A DNA stretch of 64,000 bases from Lysobacter alkalisoli (GCF_006547045.1 NZ_CP041242.1:2180001-2244000), one strand, 5' to 3'; numbered from the stretch's first letter, positions 25,826 through 35,712 are shown. Notes: generated by a model from the sequence alone, not told the origin. A program made the numbers and translations.

Positions 25826-26407
25826 CTACTCTGCCGCCTCGGGAGCAGAGAGCCCCTTGCCGTAGATCCCCGACCGATCGAAGCAGCAGACGCGACGCTT
25901 GCCTGACGCGAGCATGTCGCAGGCACTGGCGACCCGCCGCTCGCGGGTCTCCGCCTTCTTTGCAGAGGTGATCCACTGGATCCAGTCACGTCGCGCAACG
26001 GTGGTGATTTCGGACCACAACGCCTTCGCGGCCGGGTCCGCGGCGAGCGCCTTGCGCAGATCCGCCGGCACACTGGGCTCGGCCTGCTTTTCCGCCGGCG
26101 TCATTTCGAGGGTGAGGGTGTCGCCAATCGAGGCGCCGGCCGCCTCACGCATCGCCTTGGTCACCTTGAGCCAATGGCTGCCTTGGCCATCCGGCTCCAG
26201 TGTGGCCTGGAACGCGTGGCCGTCGAGAGTGCCGTCGACGGTCGTCATGCCGCGCGCCGGCAGCTTCGCGCTTGCGTCCTTCGGTAATACGAAGAAGGCC
26301 CAGGTGGCGTTCTTCGGCGTTGCCGGTCGAAGCAGCTTCGCCTTGAAGCGGATCTTGGCAGCAGGCTTTTGCATGCGCGGCATGGTATCGGAATCGGACT
26401 TGCCCAT
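25826..26407 (-). CDS. YdeI/DUF1905 domain protein
   Basis: 193 residues. The N-terminal DUF1905 domain runs from KIRFKAKLLRPATPKNATWA through HWLKVTKAMREAAGASIGDT. The C-terminal YdeI/OmpD-associated module includes DLRKALAADPAAKALWSEIT and RRDWIQWITSAKKAETRERR. It is cytoplasmic and of unknown function. It starts 3 bases after the stop of the 69-residue gene, with GGAG just upstream. Confidence 0.9.
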   Translation of the reverse strand: MGKSDSDTMPRMQKPAAKIRFKAKLLRPATPKNATWAFFVLPKDASAKLPARGMTTVDGTLDGHAFQATLEPDGQGSHWLKVTKAMREAAGASIGDTLTLEMTPAEKQAEPSVPADLRKALAADPAAKALWSEITTVARRDWIQWITSAKKAETRERRVASACDMLASGKRRVCCFDRSGIYGKGLSAPEAAE

Positions 26408-26410
26408 GAC

Positions 26411-26620
26411 TCAACTCCCTTCATTCTCTGCGTCCCGTGGGGGGACGCCATCCCGCCAGACGCAGGGAGACACCACGCTAAACCGGGCCTTTCCCCACGG
26501 GTCGGTGCCGAGCGTCAGCCGGAAACCTTCGCCTGCGCTCTCCGCCCACAGAAAGTCGTGCCCATCCCCATTCTCCACCCGCTCGCTGACAAGCACCATT
26601 CCCCGGATGCGTTTGCCCAT
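26411..26620 (-). CDS. Hypothetical 69-residue protein
   Basis: A short frame (MGKRIRGMVLVSERVENGDG ... DGVPPRDAENEGS) fitted between the ABC1-kinase stop, 6 bases upstream, and the YdeI start, 3 bases downstream, on the same strand. The tight packing supports a real operon gene. The ribosome site is weak and no family is recognised. It could also be untranslated leader for the YdeI gene. Confidence 0.5.
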   Translation of the reverse strand: MGKRIRGMVLVSERVENGDGHDFLWAESAGEGFRLTLGTDPWGKARFSVVSPCVWRDGVPPRDAENEGS

Positions 26621-26626
26621 TGCCCG

Positions 26627-28306
26627 CTACCGCCCGCCGCCGCTTCGGAAGATCGACCACAACAGCCAGATCCCCGCTATCGATGCACCGACGAAGCCCA
26701 ACAGTCCGAAGAACGGCAGCCCCAGCAGCGTCGGCCCACCCTCTACCGTCATCGCGATCGACGAACCGATGATCAGCGCCGCAATCACCAGTCCGCCCGC
26801 CAGGCGATTGGCCGAGTGGCTGATCTGTCGATTGAGCTCCGGAAGATCTTCCATCTGCAGGCGGAGCCTGGCATTGCCGCCGCGGACCGAGCGCATGAGC
26901 CGCCGCAGTTCCTTAGGCATTGCCGCCAGCACGCTGGCGGTATCGATCAGGGCGTGGATTCCACGACGGGCGATCGCACGGGGACCCAGCTGCGCGGTCA
27001 ACGCCCGGCGCAGGAAGGGACGCGCCTGGCTTGCCATGTCGAAGTCGGGGTCCAGGCTTCGTCCCAGCCCTTCCAGCGTCAGGCAGACCTTGATCAACAG
27101 CGCGAGATCCGCAGGAAGCGCAAGACGGTGCGAGCGCAGCAACCCGGTGATGTCCAGCAGCATGCCAGCCAGGTCGAGATCGCCCAGCGATACCCCGTGG
27201 TAGTTGTCGACGAAGGCGTCGATGTCGATGGCCAGCTGCTCTTCGTCGACCTCCGGTTGCAGCGCCCATTCGAGCAGCACGTCGGTCACCCGGTCCGGAT
27301 CGCGCTCGACCAGCCCGGACAGCAGGCTCACCACCTCCGCACGGCGCGTCGTCGACAGCCGTCCGACCATGCCGAAATCGATGACGCCGATGCGTCCACC
27401 GGGCAACACGAACAGATTGCCCGGATGCGGGTCGGCGTGGAAGAAACCGTCCTCCAGCATCATCTTCAGCACGACCTGGGCCCCGGTGCACGCGACCTGC
27501 CTGCGGTCCACGCCCGCCGCGTCCAAGGCTTCGATGTCGGCCACCGGAATGCCGTCGACGAAGTCCTGGACATTCATCCGCTCGCTGGTGAAAGGCCAGT
27601 GCACCTCAGGCACGACGATCCGTTCGTCATCGACGAAGCTTGCGGCAACACGCTCGGCGTGCCGGCACTCCGCGGCCAGGTCGAGTTCCCGCAACAACGA
27701 GGCGCGGAACTGGCGCACCACGCCAACCGGGTGGAAGCGACGCAGGTCCGGGAATCTCGCTTCGATCTTGCCCGCCGCGTACCGCAACAGCCGCAGGTCG
27801 GCCTCGATCATCGGACGGATGCCCGGGCGCCGCACCTTGGCCACGACCTCGCGTCCATCATGCAGACGGGCGCGGTGGACCTGGGCGATCGATGCGGCCG
27901 CCAGCGGTACCGGATCAAGCCAGAGAAAGGCCGATTCCGGCGAACTTTCAAGTGCCGTGGACATCTCGGCATGGATGGCTTCGAAATCTACAGCCGGTGC
28001 CGCACTCTGCAGCCTGCTGAACTCGGCGATCCATTCCGGCGGAAACAGGTCCACGCGCGTCGCCAGCACCTGCCCCAGCTTGACGAAACACGGCCCCATT
28101 TCCTCCAACGCCCGCCGCACCCGCACATGCGGCGGCAGCGCGACCAGTTCCTCGAACTGCTCCATCGGCAGCACCCTGCCCATCCGCGCCAGCGCCCCGG
28201 CCAGCCCCAATCGCCGGACCAGGTCGCCGAAACCATGGCGGATGAGGATCGAAGCCAGCGCGTGCAGCCGGCCCAGATCCTGGGTTGCGACCAGGGTGTC
28301 CCACAT
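26627..28306 (-). CDS. ABC1/UbiB-family atypical kinase
   Basis: 559 residues. The family's hallmarks are present: KLGQVLATR (KxGQ), an Ala-rich loop AAASIAQVHRA in place of a normal P-loop, VVAKVRRPGI with the ATP-site Lys, HADPHPGNLFV (catalytic/metal site) and GVIDFGMVG. Two C-terminal membrane helices end the protein (LAGGLVIAALIIGSSIAM and GLPFFGLLGFVGASIAGIWL). UbiB members support ubiquinone biosynthesis or lipid handling at the membrane. It lacks ubiE/ubiJ neighbours, so it may be an extra paralogue. GAGGAGA lies 9 bases before ATG 28306. Confidence 0.92.
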   Translation of the reverse strand: MWDTLVATQDLGRLHALASILIRHGFGDLVRRLGLAGALARMGRVLPMEQFEELVALPPHVRVRRALEEMGPCFVKLGQVLATRVDLFPPEWIAEFSRLQSAAPAVDFEAIHAEMSTALESSPESAFLWLDPVPLAAASIAQVHRARLHDGREVVAKVRRPGIRPMIEADLRLLRYAAGKIEARFPDLRRFHPVGVVRQFRASLLRELDLAAECRHAERVAASFVDDERIVVPEVHWPFTSERMNVQDFVDGIPVADIEALDAAGVDRRQVACTGAQVVLKMMLEDGFFHADPHPGNLFVLPGGRIGVIDFGMVGRLSTTRRAEVVSLLSGLVERDPDRVTDVLLEWALQPEVDEEQLAIDIDAFVDNYHGVSLGDLDLAGMLLDITGLLRSHRLALPADLALLIKVCLTLEGLGRSLDPDFDMASQARPFLRRALTAQLGPRAIARRGIHALIDTASVLAAMPKELRRLMRSVRGGNARLRLQMEDLPELNRQISHSANRLAGGLVIAALIIGSSIAMTVEGGPTLLGLPFFGLLGFVGASIAGIWLLWSIFRSGGGR

Positions 28307-28544
28307 GACCGAAGGTCTCCTCTGCCTGCACCCGGCCGGGCCCGCATCCCGAGCATGAATCCCGGCTGCGCTGCCCTGGAATGCCGGTGTCGGTTGATGC
28401 TAGCAGATGCACCGATGAGCACTTCACCCAGCGCAGGTCGTCACACCCTTGGAAACGGACTACGACTTCAGTTCTCTCAGCGGACCGTTATCATCGGGCC
28501 CGTCCCACCGTCGGCCGATGCCCTGCGAATTCCAGGAGAACGCG

Positions 28545-29480
28545 ATGTACCGAACACTTGCCTTGGTGATGTCACTCGTCGTGCTGGCCGGACCAGCGCA
28601 AGCAGCACTGGCACAAGCACCCACGACGGCCGACACCGTGGCGCCGGCGGTGGTGATCGAAGACGTGGAACGCTTCTATCGCATTTACGACGCTGCCGGA
28701 GGCATGCCCACTGCCGAGCAACTTCAGCGCGAGTATCTCGACCAGGGCTCGGAAGGTCTGCACCACTTCGCCCGGCTCCGCCGGGTCAGCGGCGAGGCGA
28801 TCGCCACTACGCTGGACACGCGACCGGAACTGTACGAAGAGGCGCGCAACTGCATGCGGGTGATGCCGCAGGTGAAGCAGCGGCTGGACCAGGCGTTGCG
28901 CAAGCTGGCCACGCTGTATCCCGAAACGAACCTGCCACCGGTGACGATCGTGGTCGGTCGCGGCAAGCCGGTGGGCATCGGCTATCCCGACAGCGGCCTG
29001 CAGATCGGCCTGGAGGCCCTGTGCGCGGTCGAGTGGATGAACCCCGACATGGAGGACCGCTTCGTGCACGTGATCGCGCATGAGTATGCGCACGTGCAGC
29101 TCGCCCCGGAGGCCGCGAAACTCGAACAACCCACGGTGCTCGAGCGCTCGCTGATGGAAGGCGCTGCCGAGTTCGCCGCCGAACTGACCTCCGGCAGCAC
29201 CGCGTATGCGCATTTCGAGGCATTGACCCGCGGCCGCGAGGAAGAAATCGAAACCGCGTTCCAGGCTGACATGGGCAAGACCGAGCTCAGCGACTGGCTC
29301 GACAACAGCAGCGTGGAAAGCCCGGGCGACCTCGGCTACTGGGTCGGTTACCGGATCGTGAAAGCCTACTACCAGAACGCCGACGACAAGCGCCAGGCCC
29401 TGCGCGAAATCCTGCGGATGGAGGACCCAAAGAGCGTCCTGGCGGAGAGCGGGTGGTATCCCGGAATCCGGTTCCCGTAG
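28545..29480 (+). CDS. Exported predicted zinc metallopeptidase (DUF2268-like)
   Basis: 311 residues. A signal peptide (LALVMSLVVLAGPAQAALA) precedes a domain with VHVIAHEYAHVQL (an HExxH zinc site near residue 184) and, about 35 residues on, LMEGAAEFAAEL, whose Glu would be the third ligand. The C-terminal GDLGYWVGYRIVKAYY is typical of DUF2268-type predicted proteases. AGGAGA lies 6 bases before ATG 28545. It begins a three-gene same-strand run with the DUF418 protein and an amidohydrolase. Confidence 0.85.
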   Translation: MYRTLALVMSLVVLAGPAQAALAQAPTTADTVAPAVVIEDVERFYRIYDAAGGMPTAEQLQREYLDQGSEGLHHFARLRRVSGEAIATTLDTRPELYEEARNCMRVMPQVKQRLDQALRKLATLYPETNLPPVTIVVGRGKPVGIGYPDSGLQIGLEALCAVEWMNPDMEDRFVHVIAHEYAHVQLAPEAAKLEQPTVLERSLMEGAAEFAAELTSGSTAYAHFEALTRGREEEIETAFQADMGKTELSDWLDNSSVESPGDLGYWVGYRIVKAYYQNADDKRQALREILRMEDPKSVLAESGWYPGIRFP

Positions 29481-29502
29481 CCAACGAAAAACGGGGCGAT
29501 TT

Positions 29503-30756
29503 GTGGCTGAGCTTTCCCAACCCACTGCCGGCGACAGCCGGCTCGTGCTGTTGGACGCATTGCGGGGCTTTGCGTTGTTCGGCGTCCTCCTGGTCAACCT
29601 CAAAAGCCTGTCGCTGTACGGCCTGCTGCCAAAGGCGGAGCGCAACGCGCTTCCGAGCGCCGCGTTCGACCGCGTGGCCGACGTCGCCACCTCGATGCTG
29701 GTGGACGGTACCGCGATCACTCTGTTCTCGATCCTGTTCGGAGTCGGCTTCGCCATGCAGATGCAGCACGCCGCCAGTCAGCCCGGACGTATACAGCGTT
29801 ACGTGCGGCGGTTGCTCGTGCTGCTGGCGATCGGCCTGACCCATGCATGGCTGCTGTGGTGGGGCGACATCCTGCGCTATTACGCAATCCTTGGGCTGGC
29901 CTTGCTGCCGTTCGCCAGGGTATCGCCGCGATTGCTCGCCGTAGCGGGCGTAGTGGTGGTGGTGGCGCTCCCGCTGGCCCTGCAGCCGGTGCTGCCACCG
30001 CTGTTGCCGCCGCAGATCAGCTCCGCCGAATCGGCCGCGCAGTCTCTGGCCGCGTTCGGTAGTGAGCATTGGAGCGAGATGCTCGAGGGCAACTTCGCCC
30101 GCGACCTGCGCATGCGGATTGCGGTCTGGATTCTTCCCGCCTATGTCTTCGGCCGCCTCCTCGTTGGCGTGGCGCTTGGAAGCAGCGGAATGCTGCAGGA
30201 CCCGGCAAACCACCTGCGCTTGTGGAAGTGGAGTTGCGGGGCGACGTTGCTGATCGCAGCTGCGACCATGGTGCTGCTGTTCCTCCACGACCACCGGGAT
30301 CTGGCCACCACCGTGACCTGGCTGCAGGAGGAAACCGGCAGGCTGACTCTGCGTATGCTGCGCAACCTGGCGCCCTTGAACCTCGCGCTGTTCTACCTGT
30401 CGGCGTTCGTACTGCTGTTCCAGCGTCCAGCATGGCGGCGCAGGCTCGCCTGGTTCGCACCGATCGGGCGCATGGCGCTCACCCACTATCTCGCGCAGAC
30501 CGTGTTGGCCATCGCGCTGTTCTATGGGGTCGGGTTGGGGATTGGCCCGCGCTACGGGATGGCCGGGGTCTGCGTCGCTGCGCTGACCATCTTCCCGCTG
30601 CAGGCGGCGGCCGGTGCATGGTGGTTGCAGCGATACCGCTTTGGTCCGGCCGAATGGTTGTGGCGCAGCCTCACCTACGGCCGGATGCAGCCGATGCGAC
30701 ACGATCGCAGATCCTCCAGAACAGGCAACGATGAGATCAAAGAGGCCACTGCATGA
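29503..30756 (+). CDS. DUF418 integral membrane protein
   Basis: 417 residues, about nine membrane helices. DUF418 hallmarks are LVLLDALRGFALFGVLLVNL at the N-terminus and, near the C-terminus, RMALTHYLAQTVLAIALFYG plus the terminal FGPAEWLWRSLTYGRMQPMR. Function is unknown; the fold is related to acyltransferase-3-type proteins. The start is GTG 29503 with GGGG upstream; TTG at 29501 is in another frame. Its last bases overlap the amidohydrolase start (ATGA). Confidence 0.9.
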   Translation: MAELSQPTAGDSRLVLLDALRGFALFGVLLVNLKSLSLYGLLPKAERNALPSAAFDRVADVATSMLVDGTAITLFSILFGVGFAMQMQHAASQPGRIQRYVRRLLVLLAIGLTHAWLLWWGDILRYYAILGLALLPFARVSPRLLAVAGVVVVVALPLALQPVLPPLLPPQISSAESAAQSLAAFGSEHWSEMLEGNFARDLRMRIAVWILPAYVFGRLLVGVALGSSGMLQDPANHLRLWKWSCGATLLIAAATMVLLFLHDHRDLATTVTWLQEETGRLTLRMLRNLAPLNLALFYLSAFVLLFQRPAWRRRLAWFAPIGRMALTHYLAQTVLAIALFYGVGLGIGPRYGMAGVCVAALTIFPLQAAAGAWWLQRYRFGPAEWLWRSLTYGRMQPMRHDRRSSRTGNDEIKEATA

Positions 30757-32188
30757 AAATCCCCCCCATCGCTACTGCGATCGTCATGTCGCTGCTGCTG
30801 GCTGTGTGCGTCGGCTTGAGGGGCAACGCACATGCGGCGTCCGCCGCGAACGAGCCCAGTGCTGATCCGAGTCCGATCGCCTTCGGCCATCCGCTGGTCG
30901 CACTGGTGGGCGTGTTGCTCATCGACGGAACCGGCCGCCAAGCGGTCCCCGACCAGACGGTCGTGATCGGTGACGGCCGCATCATCGCCGTAGGCGATTC
31001 GGCGACGACACCGGTACCGGCGTCGGCACACAGACTCGACCTGCCCGGCCACACCGTCATTCCCGGAATCGTCGGGATGCACAACCACACCCACATGCCG
31101 GGCGTGCCGCTCATGGCATACACCGCGCCGCGCCTGTATCTCGCCTCTGGCGTAACCACGATCGCCACTGCGGGTAGCGCCGATGCTGACGGCGAGATCG
31201 CGCTTGCCGCGGCGGTCGCCGCAGGTACGGTGCCGGGCCCTCGGATCTTCCCCTCCGCGCCCTACCTGACCGGGCCGGGCGGCAATGCGCCGATGTTCAA
31301 GCCAAGTTCGCCGGAAGAGACGCGGGCCTTCGTCAGCGAATGGGCAGGGCGCGGAGCCACGTGGATCAAGCTCTATCGCCACGTACAGCCGGAGATCGCC
31401 GCGGCGGCGATCGACCAGGCGCATGCACTGGGACTGAAAGTCGCCGGCCACGTATGCTCGCTGACCTTCGCCGAAGCCGCGCGGATGGGAATCGACAGCC
31501 TCGAGCACGGCCTGCTCGCCGCCACCGATTTCGTCGAGGACAAGCGCCCGGGCGATTGCGTCTCCAACCGCGCCTCGCTTTCTGGGCTGGAGATGGACGG
31601 CGATGAGGTCGCCGGGCTGATCGCGGTGCTGGTCAGGGAGAAAGTGACGCTGACCTCCACGCTGGCGATCGGCGAAACTCATTTCCCGCATCGTCCGCAG
31701 GCCGATGGCCGCACCCTTGCGGCAATGTCGCCGGAGCTTATCGACGCCTATCGCGCTCGACAGGCGCATCTGCGCGAGAGTCACGACGGCCCCTACCAGC
31801 CCGCACTGTTCAGCAAGATGCTCGCTTTCGAGAAGATGTTCGTGGCGGCCGGCGGCAGGCTGGTGGCCGGTCCCGACACCGGGCGCCACGTGCTGCCCGG
31901 GTTCGGCGACCAGCGCAATCTCGAACTGCTGGTGGAAGCCGGTTTCGACGTGCCAGGAGCGATCCGGATCATGACCGCGAACGGCGCCGAGGTGCTCGGG
32001 ATCGCCGACCAGGTCGGTACGGTGCAGCCGGGCCTGCAGGCGGATCTCGTGATCCTGGCGGGAGACCTGGTCCACGAGCCCGCTGCCATCGAGCGGCCCA
32101 CGCTGGTGTTCAAGCGCGGCACGGCGTTCGACCCCGCCCCCTGCTCGATCGGGTGCGCGGGCGGGTTGGCGGGCGCGAGCGCTTCTAG
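30753..32188 (+). CDS. Exported amidohydrolase, C-terminus frameshifted
   Basis: Signal peptide (AIVMSLLLAVCVGLRGNAHA) then a metal-dependent amidohydrolase. It has GMHNHTH (HxH near residue 110), the carboxylatable Lys in TWIKLYRH, VAGHVC and SLEHGLL ligands, and VAGPDTGRH with the catalytic Asp. The C-terminal strand ADLVILAGDLVHEPA is intact. At the C-run 32137-32141 (GCCCCCTG) the annotated frame shifts and runs 84 further residues, to 32438, antisense to the next gene. Adding one C gives the natural end DPAPLLDRVRGRVGGRERF and stop 32186-32188. The active site precedes the shift. The real end is therefore probably 32188, and the gene may still be functional. ATGA overlap with DUF418. Confidence 0.82.
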
Positions 32189-32260
32189 ACCAGATCGGGG
32201 CTCTCCAACCCTGCCGAAGAGGCAGCAATCCTTGAGGCCAGCCCCCGCCCCGGCGTGCAG

Positions 32261-33133
32261 TCAATCCCAGGCGTTCCCGCCGGAGTCCAGGCAATCGAAG
32301 ATGGAGTTGGCAGCGGGAGAGGCCCATCCAGCGACGGTGTTGCCGGTGCAGAACGAGTTGCTTTCGCTGACGGCCTGGATGCCCCGGCCGACGGCCTCCG
32401 GTACGCCTGCGATGACACGGTTGCCGTCTATGGTCTGATGTCCGCCCTGCGCGAGGATTCCGATGGCAGACCCGCCGTCGGCTCCCGGGATCAGCCCGGC
32501 AACCCGGTTCCTGCCGATCTGGCTGCCCCGGCCACCACTCCTGATGCCGATCGTGTTGGCTCCAGCCGTATCCGTGAACATGCCTGATACGGTGTTGTCG
32601 ACGATGTCCGCATCTGCGGCGATCCCGAAGGTACCGCCGCCACCCAGATAGCCTCCGGTGTCGTACACCCGGTTGCGCCTCACCATGCTGTTGTCGGTAT
32701 CGAACAGCCAGATACCGCTATAGAGGTTGTTGTCCAGCCTGTTGTCCTCGACCAGGTGTCCGGCGCCGCCCACTATCAGGACGCCGTGGTAGAAACCCCG
32801 GATGTTGCAGTTGCGGATCACGGCGTTCTGGCGGCCATCGCTATAGATGCCCGTCGCACTCGATCCTGGCCCTCCCGCCAAGCCCCCAATCTTGAAGTCG
32901 TTGCAGACGATGGTGACATTGTTGGTGGCGATGGTGATGGCGTACCCGCTGGTGATGGCCGTGCTCAGGTCCTTGCGCAGGCACCAGACTCCCTGGGAAC
33001 TGATGGTAGTGGGCAGCGAGTCAATGAACCCTTTGCAGGTCTGGTAGGTCTCGCCGGCCTTGGCCGGCATCATCTGCCCGCCGGCCGCCATCAGCACGGC
33101 AGCGAGCAGCAAACGAATTATTGTCGTGCACAT
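32261..33133 (-). CDS. Secreted right-handed beta-helix protein
   Basis: 290 residues. A signal peptide (IIRLLLAAVLMAAGGQMMPA) is followed by repeated short strands typical of pectate-lyase-like parallel beta-helices (NNVTIVCNDFKIGG, QNAVIRNCNIRGFYHGVLIV, GHLVEDNRLDNNLYSGIWLF, DADIVDNTVSG). Four Cys lie outside the helix core. The turns have the N-x-x-x pattern of NosD/CASH or Pbh1 repeats, but no lyase catalytic residues are evident, so a binding role is as likely as an enzymatic one. ATG 33133 follows AGGGGAAA. It is convergent with the amidohydrolase and divergent from the alpha-lytic protease. Confidence 0.82.
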   Translation of the reverse strand: MCTTIIRLLLAAVLMAAGGQMMPAKAGETYQTCKGFIDSLPTTISSQGVWCLRKDLSTAITSGYAITIATNNVTIVCNDFKIGGLAGGPGSSATGIYSDGRQNAVIRNCNIRGFYHGVLIVGGAGHLVEDNRLDNNLYSGIWLFDTDNSMVRRNRVYDTGGYLGGGGTFGIAADADIVDNTVSGMFTDTAGANTIGIRSGGRGSQIGRNRVAGLIPGADGGSAIGILAQGGHQTIDGNRVIAGVPEAVGRGIQAVSESNSFCTGNTVAGWASPAANSIFDCLDSGGNAWD

Positions 33134-33388
33134 GTTGTTTCCCCTGTATTCCCATGCAGGGCGATATGCGCCCCTCTTCTCCTGCAACGGGAATCAGGTG
33201 TGCGTCCGGCCAGTCGAAACTGTGAAGTGAATTCCGCTATCTCAGGTAGGGGAACGCAAACCAACGCCCGTTTCAGCATCACGGCATGCCCGGGTGCTCT
33301 ACCCATGTCGGTACGTGAATGGCGACAGCACCCGACTTGCCGTCACTGCTGTCGACGTCCCTTCTTTTCTTTGCCCAGGAGTTTCGGA

Positions 33389-34600
33389 ATGCGCAAGTTC
33401 AGTATGTCGGTTCTCGCCATCGCCACCATGGCCGTATCCGGGGTGGCCTTCGCCGCCGACGACCTTTCCCCCGCGTTGAAAGCGGCCATGCAGCGCGACC
33501 TGGGCCTGTCCGGCACTCAGCTGGCCCAGTACATCAAGGCCGAGCGCCTGGCCACGCAGCAGGAAAAGCTCATGCAACGACAGTTGGGCCGCAACTTCGC
33601 CGGCGCGTGGCTGGAGCGCAAGGCCGACGGCTCGTTCGGCTTCGTGGTCGCAACCACCTCGATCGCGGGCGTCAAATCCACTGCCGGTATCGAGACGCGC
33701 CAGGCCCGTCACAGTCTCGCCGCCCTCAATGCGGCCAAGGGACAGCTCGACAGCCAGCTCGCCCGCAGCGTCAGGGTACCCAGGGGCGTGTACAGCTGGT
33801 CGGTGGATCTGCCCGGCAACAGCGTGGTCGTGGGCGTCGCCCCGGGCGCCGAAGAGTCTGCCATCGACTTCATCGCCCACAGCGGCGTGGATGCCAGTAC
33901 CGTGCGTTTCGAGACCATGAATGAGGCCCCGCAGCGACGCATCGCCATCGAAGGTGGCCGCGGCATCCTGCGCGCGCCCGGCGACGGCTACCTGTACGCC
34001 TGCTCGATCGGCTTCGCGGTAACCAAGGGTTCCACCCCGGGCTTCGCCACCGCCGGCCATTGCGGCGACACCGGCGAGATCGTCTACCAGGAAGTCTCGC
34101 AATGGACACTCGGTGTCAGGCTGGGTTCGTTCGCCGCCTCCGCCATGCCCGACGGCAACCAGACCGGCCCCGACCGCGGCTGGGTCCAGGTCGACAACAC
34201 CCACACCCTGTCGCCCAACGTCTACGGCTACGGCAAGGGCGATGTCACCGTGCACGGCAGCTCTGAAGCCCCGGTCGGCGCGGCCCTCTGCCGTTCGGGC
34301 CGCACCACTGGCTGGCGTTGTGGCTCCATCCTCAGCAAGAACATGACCGTGTCCTACGTGGACAACTCCGGCAATCCGGACGGCACCGTGACCGGACTGA
34401 CCCGGACTTCCGCCTGCGCTGAAGGCGGCGATTCCGGCGGTTCCTTCATCACTGGCGTCGGCCAGGCCCAGGGCGTGCTGTCGGGCGGCAGCGGCAGCTG
34501 CAAGGGGCGGCAGGGACGGACCGGCGGCGGCAACAGCTACTACACGCCAATCAATTCGATCCTCAGCGCCTACGGATTGACCCTGCGGACCAGCCCGTAA
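33389..34600 (+). CDS. Alpha-lytic-protease-type serine protease precursor (S1E)
   Basis: 403 residues, like the ~397-residue Lysobacter precursor. A signal peptide ends at VAFAAD. A pro-region follows (DLSPALKAAMQRDLGLSGTQ ... SGVDASTVRF) that normally acts as a folding chaperone. The mature chymotrypsin-like domain has His224 (ATAGHCG), Asp262 (GPDRGWVQV) and Ser349 (GGDSGGS). Six Cys fit three disulfides: 205-225, 301-311 and 343-371. AGGAG lies 8 bases before ATG 33389. An ideal terminator follows the stop. It is a secreted endopeptidase, likely used to lyse or feed on other microbes; that role is inferred from the family. Confidence 0.96.
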   Translation: MRKFSMSVLAIATMAVSGVAFAADDLSPALKAAMQRDLGLSGTQLAQYIKAERLATQQEKLMQRQLGRNFAGAWLERKADGSFGFVVATTSIAGVKSTAGIETRQARHSLAALNAAKGQLDSQLARSVRVPRGVYSWSVDLPGNSVVVGVAPGAEESAIDFIAHSGVDASTVRFETMNEAPQRRIAIEGGRGILRAPGDGYLYACSIGFAVTKGSTPGFATAGHCGDTGEIVYQEVSQWTLGVRLGSFAASAMPDGNQTGPDRGWVQVDNTHTLSPNVYGYGKGDVTVHGSSEAPVGAALCRSGRTTGWRCGSILSKNMTVSYVDNSGNPDGTVTGLTRTSACAEGGDSGGSFITGVGQAQGVLSGGSGSCKGRQGRTGGGNSYYTPINSILSAYGLTLRTSP

Positions 34601-34627
34601 TCCTTCACGGCTGAACTGCAAACAAGG

Positions 34628-34654
34628 GCGCCCCGGGGTTCCGGGGCGCTTTTT
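34628..34654 (+). terminator. Intrinsic terminator of the alpha-lytic protease gene
   Basis: A 9-bp stem GCGCCCCGG / CCGGGGCGC with a GGTT tetraloop is followed directly by TTTTT, 28 bases after the protease stop. Confidence 0.9.
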
Positions 34655-34758
34655 CGTACCACGGCGACGCACATCGCTCTGGCCGCGAGTTGGTCACTGC
34701 TCCTCCACGCCGCCTGTCTTGTAATGACCACCCGGCAACGAAGATATGCGGACGCACC

Positions 34759-35712
34759 ATGGGCATGCTGATCGACGGCAACTGGGAAAGCGGCAAAGAC
34801 AAGCTGATCGACGACAAGGGCCGCCTGCAGCGTCCGCAATCGGTGTTCCGCCACTGGATCACCGCCGATGGCAGCGCCGGCCCCACTGGCGAGGGCGGCT
34901 TCAAGGCCGAACCGGGTCGTTACCACCTCTATGTCGCCCGCGCCTGCCCCTGGGCCCACCGCACCACGATCTTCCGCCAGCTCAAGGGTCTGCAGCCGTT
35001 GATCGGGCTGTCGGTCACCCACTGGCTGATGGCCGACGAAGGCTGGACCTTCAAGGACGCCCCCGGCGTCATCCCCGATCCCCTGCACGGCGCTGACAAC
35101 CTCTGGCAGATATACGTGAAGTCGGAACCGCACTACACCGGCCGGGTGACCGTGCCGGTACTGTGGGACATGCGCACGCAACGCATCGTCAGCAACGAAT
35201 CGGCCGACATCATCCGCATGTTCAACAGCGCCTTCGACGACGCGGGGGCAATCGAGGGCGACTACTACCCCGCTCCACTGCGTGCCGAGATCGACGCCGT
35301 CAACCAGCGCGTCTACGACGGCCTCAACAACGGTGTCTACAAAGCCGGCTTCGCCGACAGCCAGGCGGCCTACGACGAGGCGGTGACCGGCGTGTTCGAC
35401 ACGCTCGACTGGCTGGAGGAGCGGCTGTCGGCCAGCCACTGGCTGTGCGGCGACACCCTGACCGAGGCCGACTGGCGCCTGTTCACTACCTTGCTGCGCT
35501 TCGACCTGGTCTACCACGGCCACTTCAAGTGCAACCTGCGGCGGCTGGTGGACTATCCGGCCCTGTGGGCCTACACCCGCCGTCTGTACGCGCATCCCGC
35601 GGTCGCCCCGACCGTCGACTTCGACCACATCAAGCGCCACTACTACCAGAGCCACCGCCACATCAATCCCACCGGCATCGTGCCGAAGGGGCCGGAGATC
35701 GCCTTCGGGTGA
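34759..35712 (+). CDS. yqjG: Glutathionyl-hydroquinone reductase (YqjG/ECM4 family)
   Basis: 317 residues of the Xi-class glutathione transferases. The catalytic Cys lies in YVARACPWAHRT (C-P-W-A). Other family strings are SVTHWLMADEGWTF, TVPVLWDMRTQRIVSNESAD and, at the C-terminus, HYYQSHRHINPTGIVPKGPE. It reduces S-glutathionyl-hydroquinones to hydroquinones using glutathione and acts in the cytoplasm. The start MGMLIDGNWESG is at 34759 with a second Met two codons later. The following gene is a flavin hydroxylase of ubiquinone type, so both deal with quinones; a functional link is only suggested. Confidence 0.93.
   Translation: MGMLIDGNWESGKDKLIDDKGRLQRPQSVFRHWITADGSAGPTGEGGFKAEPGRYHLYVARACPWAHRTTIFRQLKGLQPLIGLSVTHWLMADEGWTFKDAPGVIPDPLHGADNLWQIYVKSEPHYTGRVTVPVLWDMRTQRIVSNESADIIRMFNSAFDDAGAIEGDYYPAPLRAEIDAVNQRVYDGLNNGVYKAGFADSQAAYDEAVTGVFDTLDWLEERLSASHWLCGDTLTEADWRLFTTLLRFDLVYHGHFKCNLRRLVDYPALWAYTRRLYAHPAVAPTVDFDHIKRHYYQSHRHINPTGIVPKGPEIAFG

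Noticed and set aside
26369-29083. 904-residue plus-strand open frame
   Set aside because: It is antisense to the ABC1 kinase, whose motifs are unambiguous, and overlaps the real peptidase at 28545 in a different frame.
32189-32438. 84-residue C-terminal extension of the amidohydrolase
   Set aside because: It follows a frameshift, is antisense to the beta-helix gene and has no coding character.
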